From: Enterococcus viikkiensis
GTDB lineage: Bacteria > Bacillota > Bacilli > Lactobacillales > Enterococcaceae
Assembly (NCBI RefSeq): GCF_005405345.1
Contig: NZ_BJDW01000003.1
Location: 143,119-207,118, forward strand
Length of the DNA stretch: 64,000 bases
Direction: 5' to 3'
In this document: one piece after another, positions 7,274 to 14,349 of the stretch
Numbering within the stretch: the stretch's first letter is position 1
Layout of the letters: each line of letters opens with the position of its first letter
Program-made: the position numbers and the translations under genes
Notes under the pieces: model-generated
Databases searched by the model: none
What the model was told of the DNA's origin: nothing
Seen by the model: the letters and a program-made list of their open reading frames with translations, nothing else

Positions 7274-9345
7274 TTTGCCCTCCAATAGTCATCGTTGAAT
7301 ATTTCCAACGCTTTACGAATATCTTCTTTTGTTTTTGCTTCTTCCATAGCTACCAACTGGTCTTCCCCTGCCAGGCTCATCATTTCAAAAATCAAATCTA
7401 AATGTTCCTCTTTATCATTCGAACCTAGCAAGATGACCGTATGAATTTTTCCACCATCTTCAGTTGGTATACCTTTTTTTACAATGCCTAAACTGATTCC
7501 GACACCGATTGCTCCCGCTTCTGATACCGTATGAGGCAAGGCAATTTTATTTCTTAAAACCGTATATGGCGGCAATGTCGGCATTTCTTTTTTCAGTGCT
7601 TGGATATAATCCTCTGTAATGATTTGCTGGCGTTCCAATGGTTTAGCCAACGCATCTAAGACGTCGCTCCAGCTGATGGCCTCTTCAAAAATTTGAATTG
7701 TTTCTCCTTTTAACAGGTCAATCAAATGCGGCCGTTTCTTTTCTAAAATTTTCGACTCTTTCGGTGCGAATAAATTCAATAGTTCTTCGTAAAAACTTGC
7801 TTCATCAATAATCTCAGCATGCTTCTTTACCACCGCTAAAATCTTTTCTGGCGTCACAATCTCGGATTGGACAATTGCGGTAGAACGCAGGACCCGCTCT
7901 CTTAATTGGCGCTTTTCTTGCTCAGATAAGAAGTTATTAACGACAAAGACTTTTTTCTCTGTCTTTAGTGGTACTGCCGAAAAAATAAATTCCGTTTCAT
8001 GCTCTGTACGATAAAATTCCCGCGCTGACATGGTTGCGACAAAATCAATTTCCGGCAATAGATTTTTCAACGTATTCTCCAGCAAGACCGCAATTGAGAT
8101 ACCATTCGGACACACGATAATTGCCCGTTTACGATTTTCCGGATGAATAATCTCACTGCTTTCTACGATATGACTACCAATAAACAAAGAAATGAAAAAC
8201 AATTCGGTATCCGGAATCGGTTGCTCAAAAAATCGTTCCAATGGACCACTAGCTTCTTTCACTAGATAAAAGAGTGAAAAAAGATTGGCATCTTTGTTCT
8301 CCTGATAAAACTTCGTTTGTAGATTCAAATGATACTTGATCCGATAGTAGGCCGGCCGCATATGAACCAGCAGACGATCTAACAGTTTTTCTTTGTCTTC
8401 CAAACTTACACCGGCGATTTTTTCAAAATTAGCAATGACGTCTTCCAGTGCTTCCTTCATTTTATTGATTTCTTTAACGGAAAGGATATCGCCTCGCGAC
8501 AAGTTCGTTGTCAGCAACAGCATTGTTAAGTAGACTCGCTCATTTTCACTTAAGCCATCGACATCCCAAATCACGCGATCCGCTGCCAAATATTCCTTCG
8601 TGTCGGTTAGTTCGCGATAATTGATCTTAAAGCTGTAAGAAATCAACTTTCCTCGCTGTGCCCGTCGAATCATTAGAATAATCAACAAGGGCAGTGTCCT
8701 TAAGCGTTCATCTGTAAACTGAACCTCCAGTTCTTCCTCAACCAGTTCTACCCGTTTGTTAAAACTCTGAATCTGCTGGACGTCTATGTTGGCAAACTGA
8801 ATAATCATCTGAATTCCATTATAGGTCGTCGCTAAGTTGTTCAATAAATCCGACAGTAGATTGCGTTTATTCCACTCATCTCCACGAATGAAATACCCCT
8901 TCTGACGGGTGTACTTTAAATCCAGCTCATAGGATTGAAGTGTTTGCGTTACTTCTTTTAAATCTCGCAAGACCGTGTTGCGACTAACTTTCAATTTATC
9001 AATAAAATGATTCAACGATAGATAATCTTCTTTACTCAGTAACATTAGTTGAATCAAAGCCACGCGTTCTTTACTTGAAAAGACATAATCCTCGGTCGTC
9101 TCTCCTAGCGCTTCATCACCACCCTTATAAATCGAAAGAATGTCACTCGTAATGACAAAATGACCATTTTTCGTTCGTTTAATCTCACTCAGCTTCTCAT
9201 CCAACAATGAATCATTGATTTTCTTCAAGGCGTAATTTAATTGGCCTCGTGTTAAATCAAATTTCTTACATAACAGCTTACTAGTAATCTGGGGGTTGTT
9301 GATTAGCTCAACAAAAATTTGATTGGTTCGTTCTTCTAAATTCAT
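7270..9345 (-). CDS. PTS-regulated transcriptional activator (BglG/MtlR type: HTH, two PRDs, EIIB and EIIA domains)
   Basis: A 691-residue multidomain regulator. N-terminal helix-turn-helix segments (about 1-150) are followed by two PTS regulation domains (about 190-400). A galactitol-type EIIB-like domain follows, with a Cys near 410 (IVCPNGISIAV), and a C-terminal EIIA domain with the phosphorylatable His near 605 (IALPHTVSEAG). This layout is that of MtlR/LicR activators whose activity is set by phosphorylation from HPr and the cognate PTS. It heads the operon and overlaps the EIIA gene by four bases. Of two close ATGs, the second (9345) is better spaced from GAGGG. Likely targets are the repeats at 9429 and 9544. 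Confidence 0.85.
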   Translation of the reverse strand: MNLEERTNQIFVELINNPQITSKLLCKKFDLTRGQLNYALKKINDSLLDEKLSEIKRTKNGHFVITSDILSIYKGGDEALGETTEDYVFSSKERVALIQLMLLSKEDYLSLNHFIDKLKVSRNTVLRDLKEVTQTLQSYELDLKYTRQKGYFIRGDEWNKRNLLSDLLNNLATTYNGIQMIIQFANIDVQQIQSFNKRVELVEEELEVQFTDERLRTLPLLIILMIRRAQRGKLISYSFKINYRELTDTKEYLAADRVIWDVDGLSENERVYLTMLLLTTNLSRGDILSVKEINKMKEALEDVIANFEKIAGVSLEDKEKLLDRLLVHMRPAYYRIKYHLNLQTKFYQENKDANLFSLFYLVKEASGPLERFFEQPIPDTELFFISLFIGSHIVESSEIIHPENRKRAIIVCPNGISIAVLLENTLKNLLPEIDFVATMSAREFYRTEHETEFIFSAVPLKTEKKVFVVNNFLSEQEKRQLRERVLRSTAIVQSEIVTPEKILAVVKKHAEIIDEASFYEELLNLFAPKESKILEKKRPHLIDLLKGETIQIFEEAISWSDVLDALAKPLERQQIITEDYIQALKKEMPTLPPYTVLRNKIALPHTVSEAGAIGVGISLGIVKKGIPTEDGGKIHTVILLGSNDKEEHLDLIFEMMSLAGEDQLVAMEEAKTKEDIRKALEIFNDDYWRAK

Positions 9346-9375
9346 TGTCATCCCTCTTTACATCCTTAATTTAAA

Positions 9376-9390
9376 TGAAAAACGCTTACA
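9376..9390. promoter_or_regulatory. Imperfect catabolite-responsive element (cre)-like site
   Basis: TGAAAAACGCTTACA resembles the CcpA cre (TGWAARCGNWWWCA) but has one extra base in the left arm. It lies about 31 bases ahead of the regulator start codon, where CcpA repression of a sugar operon would be expected. The extra base makes the call uncertain. Confidence 0.4.
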
Positions 9391-9428
9391 TTGATAGTCT
9401 CTTTGTTCCCAAATAATTCAGTGTTTTT

Positions 9429-9445
9429 TATGCAACTTGGGACTT
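9429..9445. promoter_or_regulatory. Direct repeat, copy 1, upstream of the PTS operon
   Basis: TATGCAACTTGGGACTT, repeated exactly at 9544-9560. Candidate binding site for the PTS-regulated activator encoded downstream on the minus strand. Confidence 0.55.
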
Positions 9446-9543
9446 ACAAATACTCTTTTTAGTAAAAAATAATAAAAAGAATCATAAATCAACTATATAT
9501 CAACCACAAACCGACTTTATGTTCTGATTTTTCACTACTTATT

Positions 9544-9560
9544 ATGCAACTTGGGACTTT
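9544..9560. promoter_or_regulatory. Direct repeat, copy 2, upstream of the PTS operon
   Basis: Second exact copy of the 17-bp TATGCAACTTGGGACTT, 115 bp from the first, about eleven helical turns, so both copies would lie on the same face of the DNA. Confidence 0.55.
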
Positions 9561-9652
9561 AATTTTCTATCCTTTTTAACAAGAGTCTCATTATTTGTCT
9601 GTTCTTTATGTAAGCAAGACTTTACCCGTTTTTTAGCAATCGTGGCTATTAC

Positions 9653-9700
9653 ATAAGAAAGTCTTTCGCGAACTCGCTCAACTTTTGAGCAATAGAACCA
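9653..9700. repeat. Dispersed repeat pair, copy A
   Basis: A 48-base stretch beginning ATAAGAAAGTC and containing CTCAACTTTTGAGCAATAGAA. It is clearly related to 21960-22008 (ATAAGAGAGAC ... CTCAGCTTTTGAGCACTAAAA). The rest of the 9360-9780 gap holds the cre-like site and direct repeats but no gene that I can see. Confidence 0.5.
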
Positions 9701-9778
9701 CGCTAGTTCGTGAAGTCGACATGGATATGCCTGCTGTAAAGCAATTTATTCATGTGAAAATTTTATACTTTCTTTCAA

Positions 9779-9820
9779 GGTAAAAAAAAGCACGAAAGAA
9801 CACATAGCTCGTTCTTTCGT
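9779..9820 (-). terminator. Terminator of the broken aldehyde dehydrogenase gene
   Basis: A 10-bp stem ACGAAAGAAC/GTTCTTTCGT (9792-9801 with 9811-9820), followed on the minus strand by GC and eight T residues. Confidence 0.85.
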
Positions 9821-9840
9821 CCCCTTCGTTTTTACACTCT

Positions 9841-10092
9841 TTAAAATGGATACTGGCCTTTTCCTGATTTCGTCGTCACCCATTGCACTCGAGTAAATTC
9901 TTCTAAGACCCACTTTCCATTGAAGCGTCCGATCCCAGAATTTTTTTCTCCACCAAAAGGTGCGTTGGGTTGATCATCCACGGTCAAGCCGTTGATATGA
10001 CACATCCCCGCCTCGATCCGATTAGCCACTGTTCTTCCTTTGTCCAAATCCTTCGTGAACAATGTACTAGATAAGCCGTATTCTGAAACTTG
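9841..10092 (-). pseudogene. 3' remnant of an NAD-dependent aldehyde dehydrogenase
   Basis: Only the last 80 or so codons of an ALDH remain. The frame contains SEYGLSSTLFTKDL and then the C-terminal motif GMCHINGLTVDDQPNAPFGG, which in intact enzymes lies about 60 residues from the end; it finishes with GIGRFNGKWVLEEFTRVQW. Immediately upstream the frame meets a TAG stop (about 10093), and no start codon with an RBS or catalytic Cys/Glu region exists. The natural terminator survives at 9779-9820. It closely resembles the benzaldehyde/vanillin-type ALDHs of lactic acid bacteria. It is interpreted as a 5' deletion relic and is probably not functional. Confidence 0.75.
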
Positions 10093-10208
10093 CTAGCCAC
10101 GCGACAATCACTCGGAGAACACCATTTAAGAACCGTGAATACAAGACAGACGGAACGCCAACCTCTTTTTTTTACCTCCGTAAAAAAAATACACTAATTT
10201 ACAAGTTC

Positions 10209-10244
10209 AAAAAAAATACCCCAAAGCAATGAATGCCTCAGGGT
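10209..10244 (-). terminator. Terminator of the lipoprotein gene
   Basis: On the minus strand ACCCTGAGGCA pairs fully, counting G-U pairs, with TGCTTTGGGGT across a 5-base loop (10218-10244); eight T residues follow. Confidence 0.8.
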
Positions 10245-10262
10245 AGTCTGATAAGCTATTTT

Positions 10263-10784
10263 TTAATCCAATCTTTTAACCGGCCGCAGCTCCATTCGAT
10301 ATGGCGGATTGACCGTTGCATCCTCTAGCTGAAGACCCTCAGCCAATCGTTTGACTGTGAGTGTATAATCATTAACCACATTTGCTCTAAAATTCCCACT
10401 GATGTGGTATTTGACTGTCGTGTCATCAATGACTTGATAGTCCGCAAAGTTTTCTGTATCCCAGCGCTGCTCTTTTGAGCCACGAAACATAGTGGTTCTA
10501 ATTTTTGAACCTGGTTTAAAGGTAAAAATATAAGAATCATCATTCCAAGAATAACTCAGCAATAACGTGGTTAAATCCTGCTGAGGGTCAAACTTGACTT
10601 GATTTTCTTCTGCATAGGTCCGATTTGAGTAGTTATCTTTCGCTGATTCTGTCTGATCCTCTGCAATGATTTTGCGAACCTCCACCGGATCATTGGAAGT
10701 CACGGTGATTGCGTCTGGCTCTTTTACAGCGGAACAGCCTGTCAAAAAAACCATTCCCAATCCGATCAATAGTCTTCGTTTCAT
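10263..10784 (-). CDS. Putative lipoprotein of unknown function
   Basis: A 173-residue protein with a lipoprotein signal: a basic start (MKRR), a hydrophobic core and the lipobox LTGC with the modified Cys at residue 17. The mature part is hydrophilic, with beta-rich stretches such as TLLLSYSWNDDSYIFTF and DYTLTVKRL. No catalytic motif is seen. AGGAG is well placed for the ATG. It has its own terminator and no obvious operon partner. It should be anchored on the outer face of the membrane; its role is unknown. Confidence 0.8.
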   Translation of the reverse strand: MKRRLLIGLGMVFLTGCSAVKEPDAITVTSNDPVEVRKIIAEDQTESAKDNYSNRTYAEENQVKFDPQQDLTTLLLSYSWNDDSYIFTFKPGSKIRTTMFRGSKEQRWDTENFADYQVIDDTTVKYHISGNFRANVVNDYTLTVKRLAEGLQLEDATVNPPYRMELRPVKRLD

Positions 10785-10855
10785 TGTTTCTCCTCATTCG
10801 TTTATTCCTTCATCATAACAAGGAATTGACTCCTCAAAATGAACATAAAATAAAA

Positions 10856-10878
10856 AAATCCTAAATTTTCTAGGATTT
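10856..10878 (-). terminator. Terminator after the HAD operon
   Basis: AAATCCTA/TAGGATTT stem on the minus strand beginning in the stop codon of the 10877 gene, then TTTTTTTATTTT. Confidence 0.8.
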
Positions 10879-11284
10879 ACTCTGCCGCTAATTTTATTTC
10901 ATAAGGTTCTGTTTTAAAAAGCTGAACTAAAATCTGATTGACTTGATCAAACAATTCTTCGTCAGCTTCAAATCTTTGCTTTGTTTGAATTCGCTCAGTC
11001 CCTGCTTGATAAATAATTTGATCACCTAAATAGTGCGGCTTAACCACAGCCGTTCCCTTTTGCAAAACAAGCTCTTCTTCCCCGATTCCAACTGGAATTG
11101 CCGTCTCTCGCCAACCATTTTTCTGAGCCAATACTTGAACAAGCGAGGGAACATCAACATGATCTAACAACGCAGACCGATGATCTTCGAAATGAATAGT
11201 CAAAGTCTCCATATTTTGCAAGCCACAAGCATTACAGCCACCTTCAATTAAAAATGCTTTACTCGTAATCACTGCTTTAAGCAT
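10877..11284 (-). CDS. Hypothetical protein coupled to a HAD phosphatase
   Basis: A 135-residue soluble protein that I do not recognise. The N-terminal third contains a paired cysteine motif EGGCNACGLQN (about residues 14-24), perhaps a metal or thiol site. The rest is mixed alpha/beta with no known catalytic signature. Its ATG lies inside the last codons of the HAD gene (8-base overlap, ATGCTTAA), so the two are translationally coupled and probably act together. The shared terminator is at 10856-10878. Confidence 0.7.
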   Translation of the reverse strand: MLKAVITSKAFLIEGGCNACGLQNMETLTIHFEDHRSALLDHVDVPSLVQVLAQKNGWRETAIPVGIGEEELVLQKGTAVVKPHYLGDQIIYQAGTERIQTKQRFEADEELFDQVNQILVQLFKTEPYEIKLAAE

Positions 11285-11954
11285 CTATTTCACGCACCTT
11301 TTGATAAATCTCGTTTAATTTTAGCTGATCCAAATCAACAAATGACGTTACAACAACATCCGCAAAAGCTAAGTCTTGTTTAGGAAACGCTGGATTGGCG
11401 AAACCCATACAGACCATCCCCGCATTGCGTACCGCGCCGGTACCGTTTTTTGTATCCTCGATCCCCAGACAGTTGTTAGGATCAACCCCAATTCGCTCTG
11501 CCGCTGCTAAATAAACATCCGGAGCTGGTTTTGAGTGTTTGACCTCCTCGGTACTGACCACTTCTGAAAAATAATCCGCTAAACCAATTTCTCGCAAATT
11601 TTCTTTAATCTCCGCTAATGAAGACGAAGAAGCTACTGCTAGCTTTAAGCCAGACGCATGCAGTCTTTTGACAAAACTTTGAACATGAGGAATCACCCTG
11701 ACTCCATCACGCTCAATCATTGCCCTACGCCGAGCGGTCATTTCAGCCACATATTCTGGTACCGATAACGGCAAATCGAAGTCCTGCTTCATTTGTGCCC
11801 ACATATAGTCACTCGTGGTACCCATAAATTGAAAATGGTAGCTCTCCTCAACTGGATGCCCCGCTTCCGCTAAAATCGCTGATTTACTTTGAAAATAGGT
11901 GTATTCTGAATCAACTAACACGCCATCCATATCAAAAATAATTGCTTCTAACAT
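11277..11954 (-). CDS. HAD-superfamily phosphatase / beta-phosphoglucomutase-like hydrolase
   Basis: A 225-residue HAD subclass IA protein. Motif I is FDMDGVLVDSE (Asp8 nucleophile, Asp10 acid/base), motif II is VASSSS near 118, motif III Lys is in the HSKPAPDVY region (about 150), and motif IV acids are in GIEDTKNG (about 171). The alpha-helical cap follows motif I. Such proteins dephosphorylate or isomerise sugar phosphates; with the wide family range, the substrate cannot be deduced. GGAGGG precedes the ATG. It overlaps the following unknown gene by 8 bases. Confidence 0.85.
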   Translation of the reverse strand: MLEAIIFDMDGVLVDSEYTYFQSKSAILAEAGHPVEESYHFQFMGTTSDYMWAQMKQDFDLPLSVPEYVAEMTARRRAMIERDGVRVIPHVQSFVKRLHASGLKLAVASSSSLAEIKENLREIGLADYFSEVVSTEEVKHSKPAPDVYLAAAERIGVDPNNCLGIEDTKNGTGAVRNAGMVCMGFANPAFPKQDLAFADVVVTSFVDLDQLKLNEIYQKVREIDA

Positions 11955-12042
11955 AAATACCCTCCATCAAAACCTTTGCTTAAACTCTATCACACAATTA
12001 AACGCCAATGTAGCCTTTTTTAGTGGTCGGCCTAAAAGAAAA

Positions 12043-12070
12043 CTCCTTTCCACTGAAAAATGTAAAGGAG
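12043..12070 (-). terminator. Terminator-like hairpin in the gap upstream of the HAD gene
   Basis: CTCCTTT (12043-12049) and AAAGGAG (12064-12070) form a stem followed on the minus strand by TTTTCTTTT. The nearest minus-strand gene, the TMEM175-like channel, already has a terminator at 12208-12236, so this one could end a short transcript from 12071-12207 or be a leftover. No convincing coding gene is seen in 11955-12234. Confidence 0.45.
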
Positions 12071-12207
12071 ACTGATTCAATTCAAGGAGTCAATTTTTTC
12101 AAAACAATAAAATGATTCTATTCTCATTTCGCATACGATTTTTCTAACGTAAAAATTCAAAAGTATCTCGTACGCCTCCCATTCTACTAATCTCCTAAAG
12201 CAGAACT

Positions 12208-12236
12208 GAAAAAAAAGTCTGCAACGTGTGCAGACT
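12208..12236 (-). terminator. Terminator of the TMEM175-like gene
   Basis: AGTCTGCA/TGCAGACT 8-bp stem (12216-12223 with 12229-12236) overlapping the stop codon, followed on the minus strand by at least seven T residues. Confidence 0.85.
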
Positions 12237-12807
12237 AAAGGCTTTTTTCGATAGCTTTTTCTGGGATGAACCACATTAATAGGATCAGTACATTCACAAC
12301 CAAGACCATGATCGGTGCGATCAATTTTCCTAAAAGTAACGCTAAGAGCGCTAATCCAATTGATAAATACGATTTGGGATAATGTTTGAACAACTGGCCG
12401 ATCTTTGAATCTTCACCATTCGCTCGTACCAGCGCCCGCACTAATAAATAATAGGCGACATCCGTTCCCAAGGTGACTATTCCATACAACGCTTGAGGCG
12501 CCCACTCGAATGGATAATCCCCGACCCAAGCGGTCACAAAAGGAAACATCGTCATCATTAAAATCAAAAGGTTATTCGACCACAGCACCCAACCATCAAC
12601 CTTTCGTACCAACTGAAAAAGATGGTGATGATTGTTCCAGTAAATCGCTAGACTAACAAAACTAATCAAATAGACGATAAATTTATGGTGCATATCCAAG
12701 AAAGCAGACCAATTAGGTGAATTCGGTTCATGTAATTCTAACACTAGCAGTGTCATAATAATTGCAATGACTGCATCGGTAAAAGCTTCAATTCGTGACT
12801 TTGGCAT
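12235..12807 (-). CDS. TMEM175-family potassium channel-like membrane protein (DUF1211)
   Basis: A 190-residue membrane protein with about five or six hydrophobic segments. The first helix carries the family signature RIEAFTDAVIAIIMTLLVLEL; bacterial TMEM175 proteins have R..AF.DAV.AI..TLLVLEL here, the helix that lines the pore. Family members conduct potassium ions as tetramers lacking the classical selectivity filter. The ATG at 12807 starts MPKSRIEAF, directly before the signature, which fixes the start. It is monocistronic with its own terminator. Confidence 0.85.
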   Translation of the reverse strand: MPKSRIEAFTDAVIAIIMTLLVLELHEPNSPNWSAFLDMHHKFIVYLISFVSLAIYWNNHHHLFQLVRKVDGWVLWSNNLLILMMTMFPFVTAWVGDYPFEWAPQALYGIVTLGTDVAYYLLVRALVRANGEDSKIGQLFKHYPKSYLSIGLALLALLLGKLIAPIMVLVVNVLILLMWFIPEKAIEKSL

Positions 12808-13052
12808 TTTTTCTGACCCCTAACTCGCTGCATTTATTACTAATAAAAAATAAGTTTTCCGTTATCTTTTCTATTAAACAAAAAAAAGACCAAAATATCA
12901 AGAATAACGCCACCATATTCAGTTAGCTCTCATTAATCCTAAAATAAACCAAGTAAAAGTTTAGCCACAAATACGTCTTAAGTTGGACGAAAGTCAAATT
13001 TTTTTTTGCTACACTAAGTTTATGATAAAACAGTAGAAAGAAGGAATTAAAA

Positions 13053-13250
13053 ATGATGAAAGAATATCCTATGGTTGTGCGTATTTTAGCTGTTATCGGC
13101 TTTTTCCTAGTTGCTAGTTTGATTTTGAGTATTGTTGTTCCAGTTATTTCCAGCTTGATCGGTTTATTCTTTAAAATCGCGATTCCATTGGCGATCGCAT
13201 ATGTTCTAGTCAACTGGTTGACCAAACGTCGGGATCGCAGAACCTACTAA
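13053..13250 (+). CDS. Small hydrophobic membrane protein
   Basis: A 65-residue protein consisting of two adjacent hydrophobic stretches (about residues 8-35 and 37-55) and a basic tail KRRDRRTY, giving a probable Nin/Cin hairpin or long helix. GAAGGA lies ahead of two consecutive ATG codons; either could start. It is monocistronic, followed by a strong terminator. Similar short membrane proteins occur in enterococci with no assigned role. Confidence 0.7.
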   Translation: MMKEYPMVVRILAVIGFFLVASLILSIVVPVISSLIGLFFKIAIPLAIAYVLVNWLTKRRDRRTY

Positions 13251-13270
13251 TTAAAAGTTGATACAAAAAG

Positions 13271-13306
13271 GAGGTCCTTTCTAGCAACGAAAGGGCCTCT
13301 TTTTTT
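13271..13306 (+). terminator. Terminator of the small membrane protein gene
   Basis: GAGGTCCTTTC pairs with GAAAGGGCCTC (one G-U) across a 7-base loop, then seven T residues; it lies between convergent genes. Confidence 0.88.
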
Positions 13307-13307
13307 G

Positions 13308-14126
13308 CTACCCTAGGGCAACGTCTAAAATCATCATAATAATAAAACCCAACATCGCGCCAAAAACGCCAAAATGATGCTTGCTGTCTGTTGTCGCCTG
13401 AGCCTCTGGAATTAATTCTTCGACAACGACATAGATCATCGCTCCTGCAGCAAATGACAGTGCGTAAGGCAAGATCGGCTGAACACTAGTAACTAACAAG
13501 GCCCCAATAACGGCCGCAATAGGCTCAACGATTCCCGATGCTTGACCATACACAAACGATTTTGTCCGACTCAATCCTTCTTGTCTTAAGGGGATCGAAA
13601 CGGCCGCACCTTCCGGAAAATTTTGGATACCGATTCCCAGAGAGACCGAGATTGCCGCTAATACCGCAACAGCAGGATTGGCGGCTTCACTAGCGGCACC
13701 GAAGGCTACCCCTACCGCTAACCCTTCCGGTATATTATGCAAGGTGATGGAAAAGACTAACAAAATTGTCCGTTTTAAATGGCTAGGCAAGCCTTCCCGT
13801 TCCTTATTTGGGCCAAAGTGCATGTGGGGAATCAGCTTGTCGGCGATATACAGAAACAAACCACCTGAACCAAAACCGATACTAACCACTAACCACGGAA
13901 TCGAACCATTTTCCTCCGCCGCAACGATCGCTGGATCTAATAAGGACCAAAAGCTTGCAGCGATCATAACCCCCGAAGCGAAGCCCAGCATGAGATTCAA
14001 TACATTGCGGTTGATATTTTTGAAGAAGAAAACCATTGCCGCACCTAAGGCGGTCATCCCCCAAGTAAATAGTGTTCCAACTAAAGCTTGCTGCCAGGCA
14101 GCGAGGCTTATTAGCCAATCCGTCAT
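13308..14126 (-). CDS. ZIP-family divalent metal (zinc) transporter
   Basis: A 272-residue membrane protein with about eight helices and the two ZIP metal-binding motifs: LHNIPEGLAVGVAFG in helix IV and IQNFPEGAAVSIPL in helix V, containing the conserved His and Glu ligands. A cytoplasmic His-containing loop (PHMHFG) lies before helix IV. It belongs to the GufA/ZupT-like bacterial branch and should import zinc or related metals. The start at 14126 is chosen because GGAGG is 5 bases before that ATG; an in-frame codon 60 bases upstream (14186) has no RBS. Confidence 0.88.
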   Translation of the reverse strand: MTDWLISLAAWQQALVGTLFTWGMTALGAAMVFFFKNINRNVLNLMLGFASGVMIAASFWSLLDPAIVAAEENGSIPWLVVSIGFGSGGLFLYIADKLIPHMHFGPNKEREGLPSHLKRTILLVFSITLHNIPEGLAVGVAFGAASEAANPAVAVLAAISVSLGIGIQNFPEGAAVSIPLRQEGLSRTKSFVYGQASGIVEPIAAVIGALLVTSVQPILPYALSFAAGAMIYVVVEELIPEAQATTDSKHHFGVFGAMLGFIIMMILDVALG

Positions 14127-14279
14127 AGAAACCTCCGATAAATTTTTATTTATGTAACAGACTTCGTAAAAGTAACGTCTAGCCAAAGAATTGTCTCAGT
14201 AGTTATCGCTAATTTTTAATGTTTGTCATAATAATATCATGTCTTAGGCATGCCCGTATACTTTCAAAAGACACTTTCT

Positions 14280-14308
14280 TTGCCGGTTTTTTTTAGACGC
14301 GGTATACT
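14280..14308 (+). promoter_or_regulatory. Predicted pyruvate oxidase promoter
   Basis: TTGCCG (14280-14285), 17-bp spacer, TATACT (14303-14308). An identical 11-mer GTATACTTTCA occurs at 14256-14266 and 14302-14312; the upstream copy may mark a second, weaker start or an operator. Confidence 0.6.
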
Positions 14309-14349
14309 TTCAGGGTAAGAAGCTTACAAAAAGAAAGTGAGTGAAGAAG

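Noticed and set aside
12077..12274. 65-codon open frame on the minus strand downstream of the TMEM175-like gene
   Set aside because: It begins inside the channel gene out of frame, has no RBS and reads like random translation; kept only as a possible relic or RNA.
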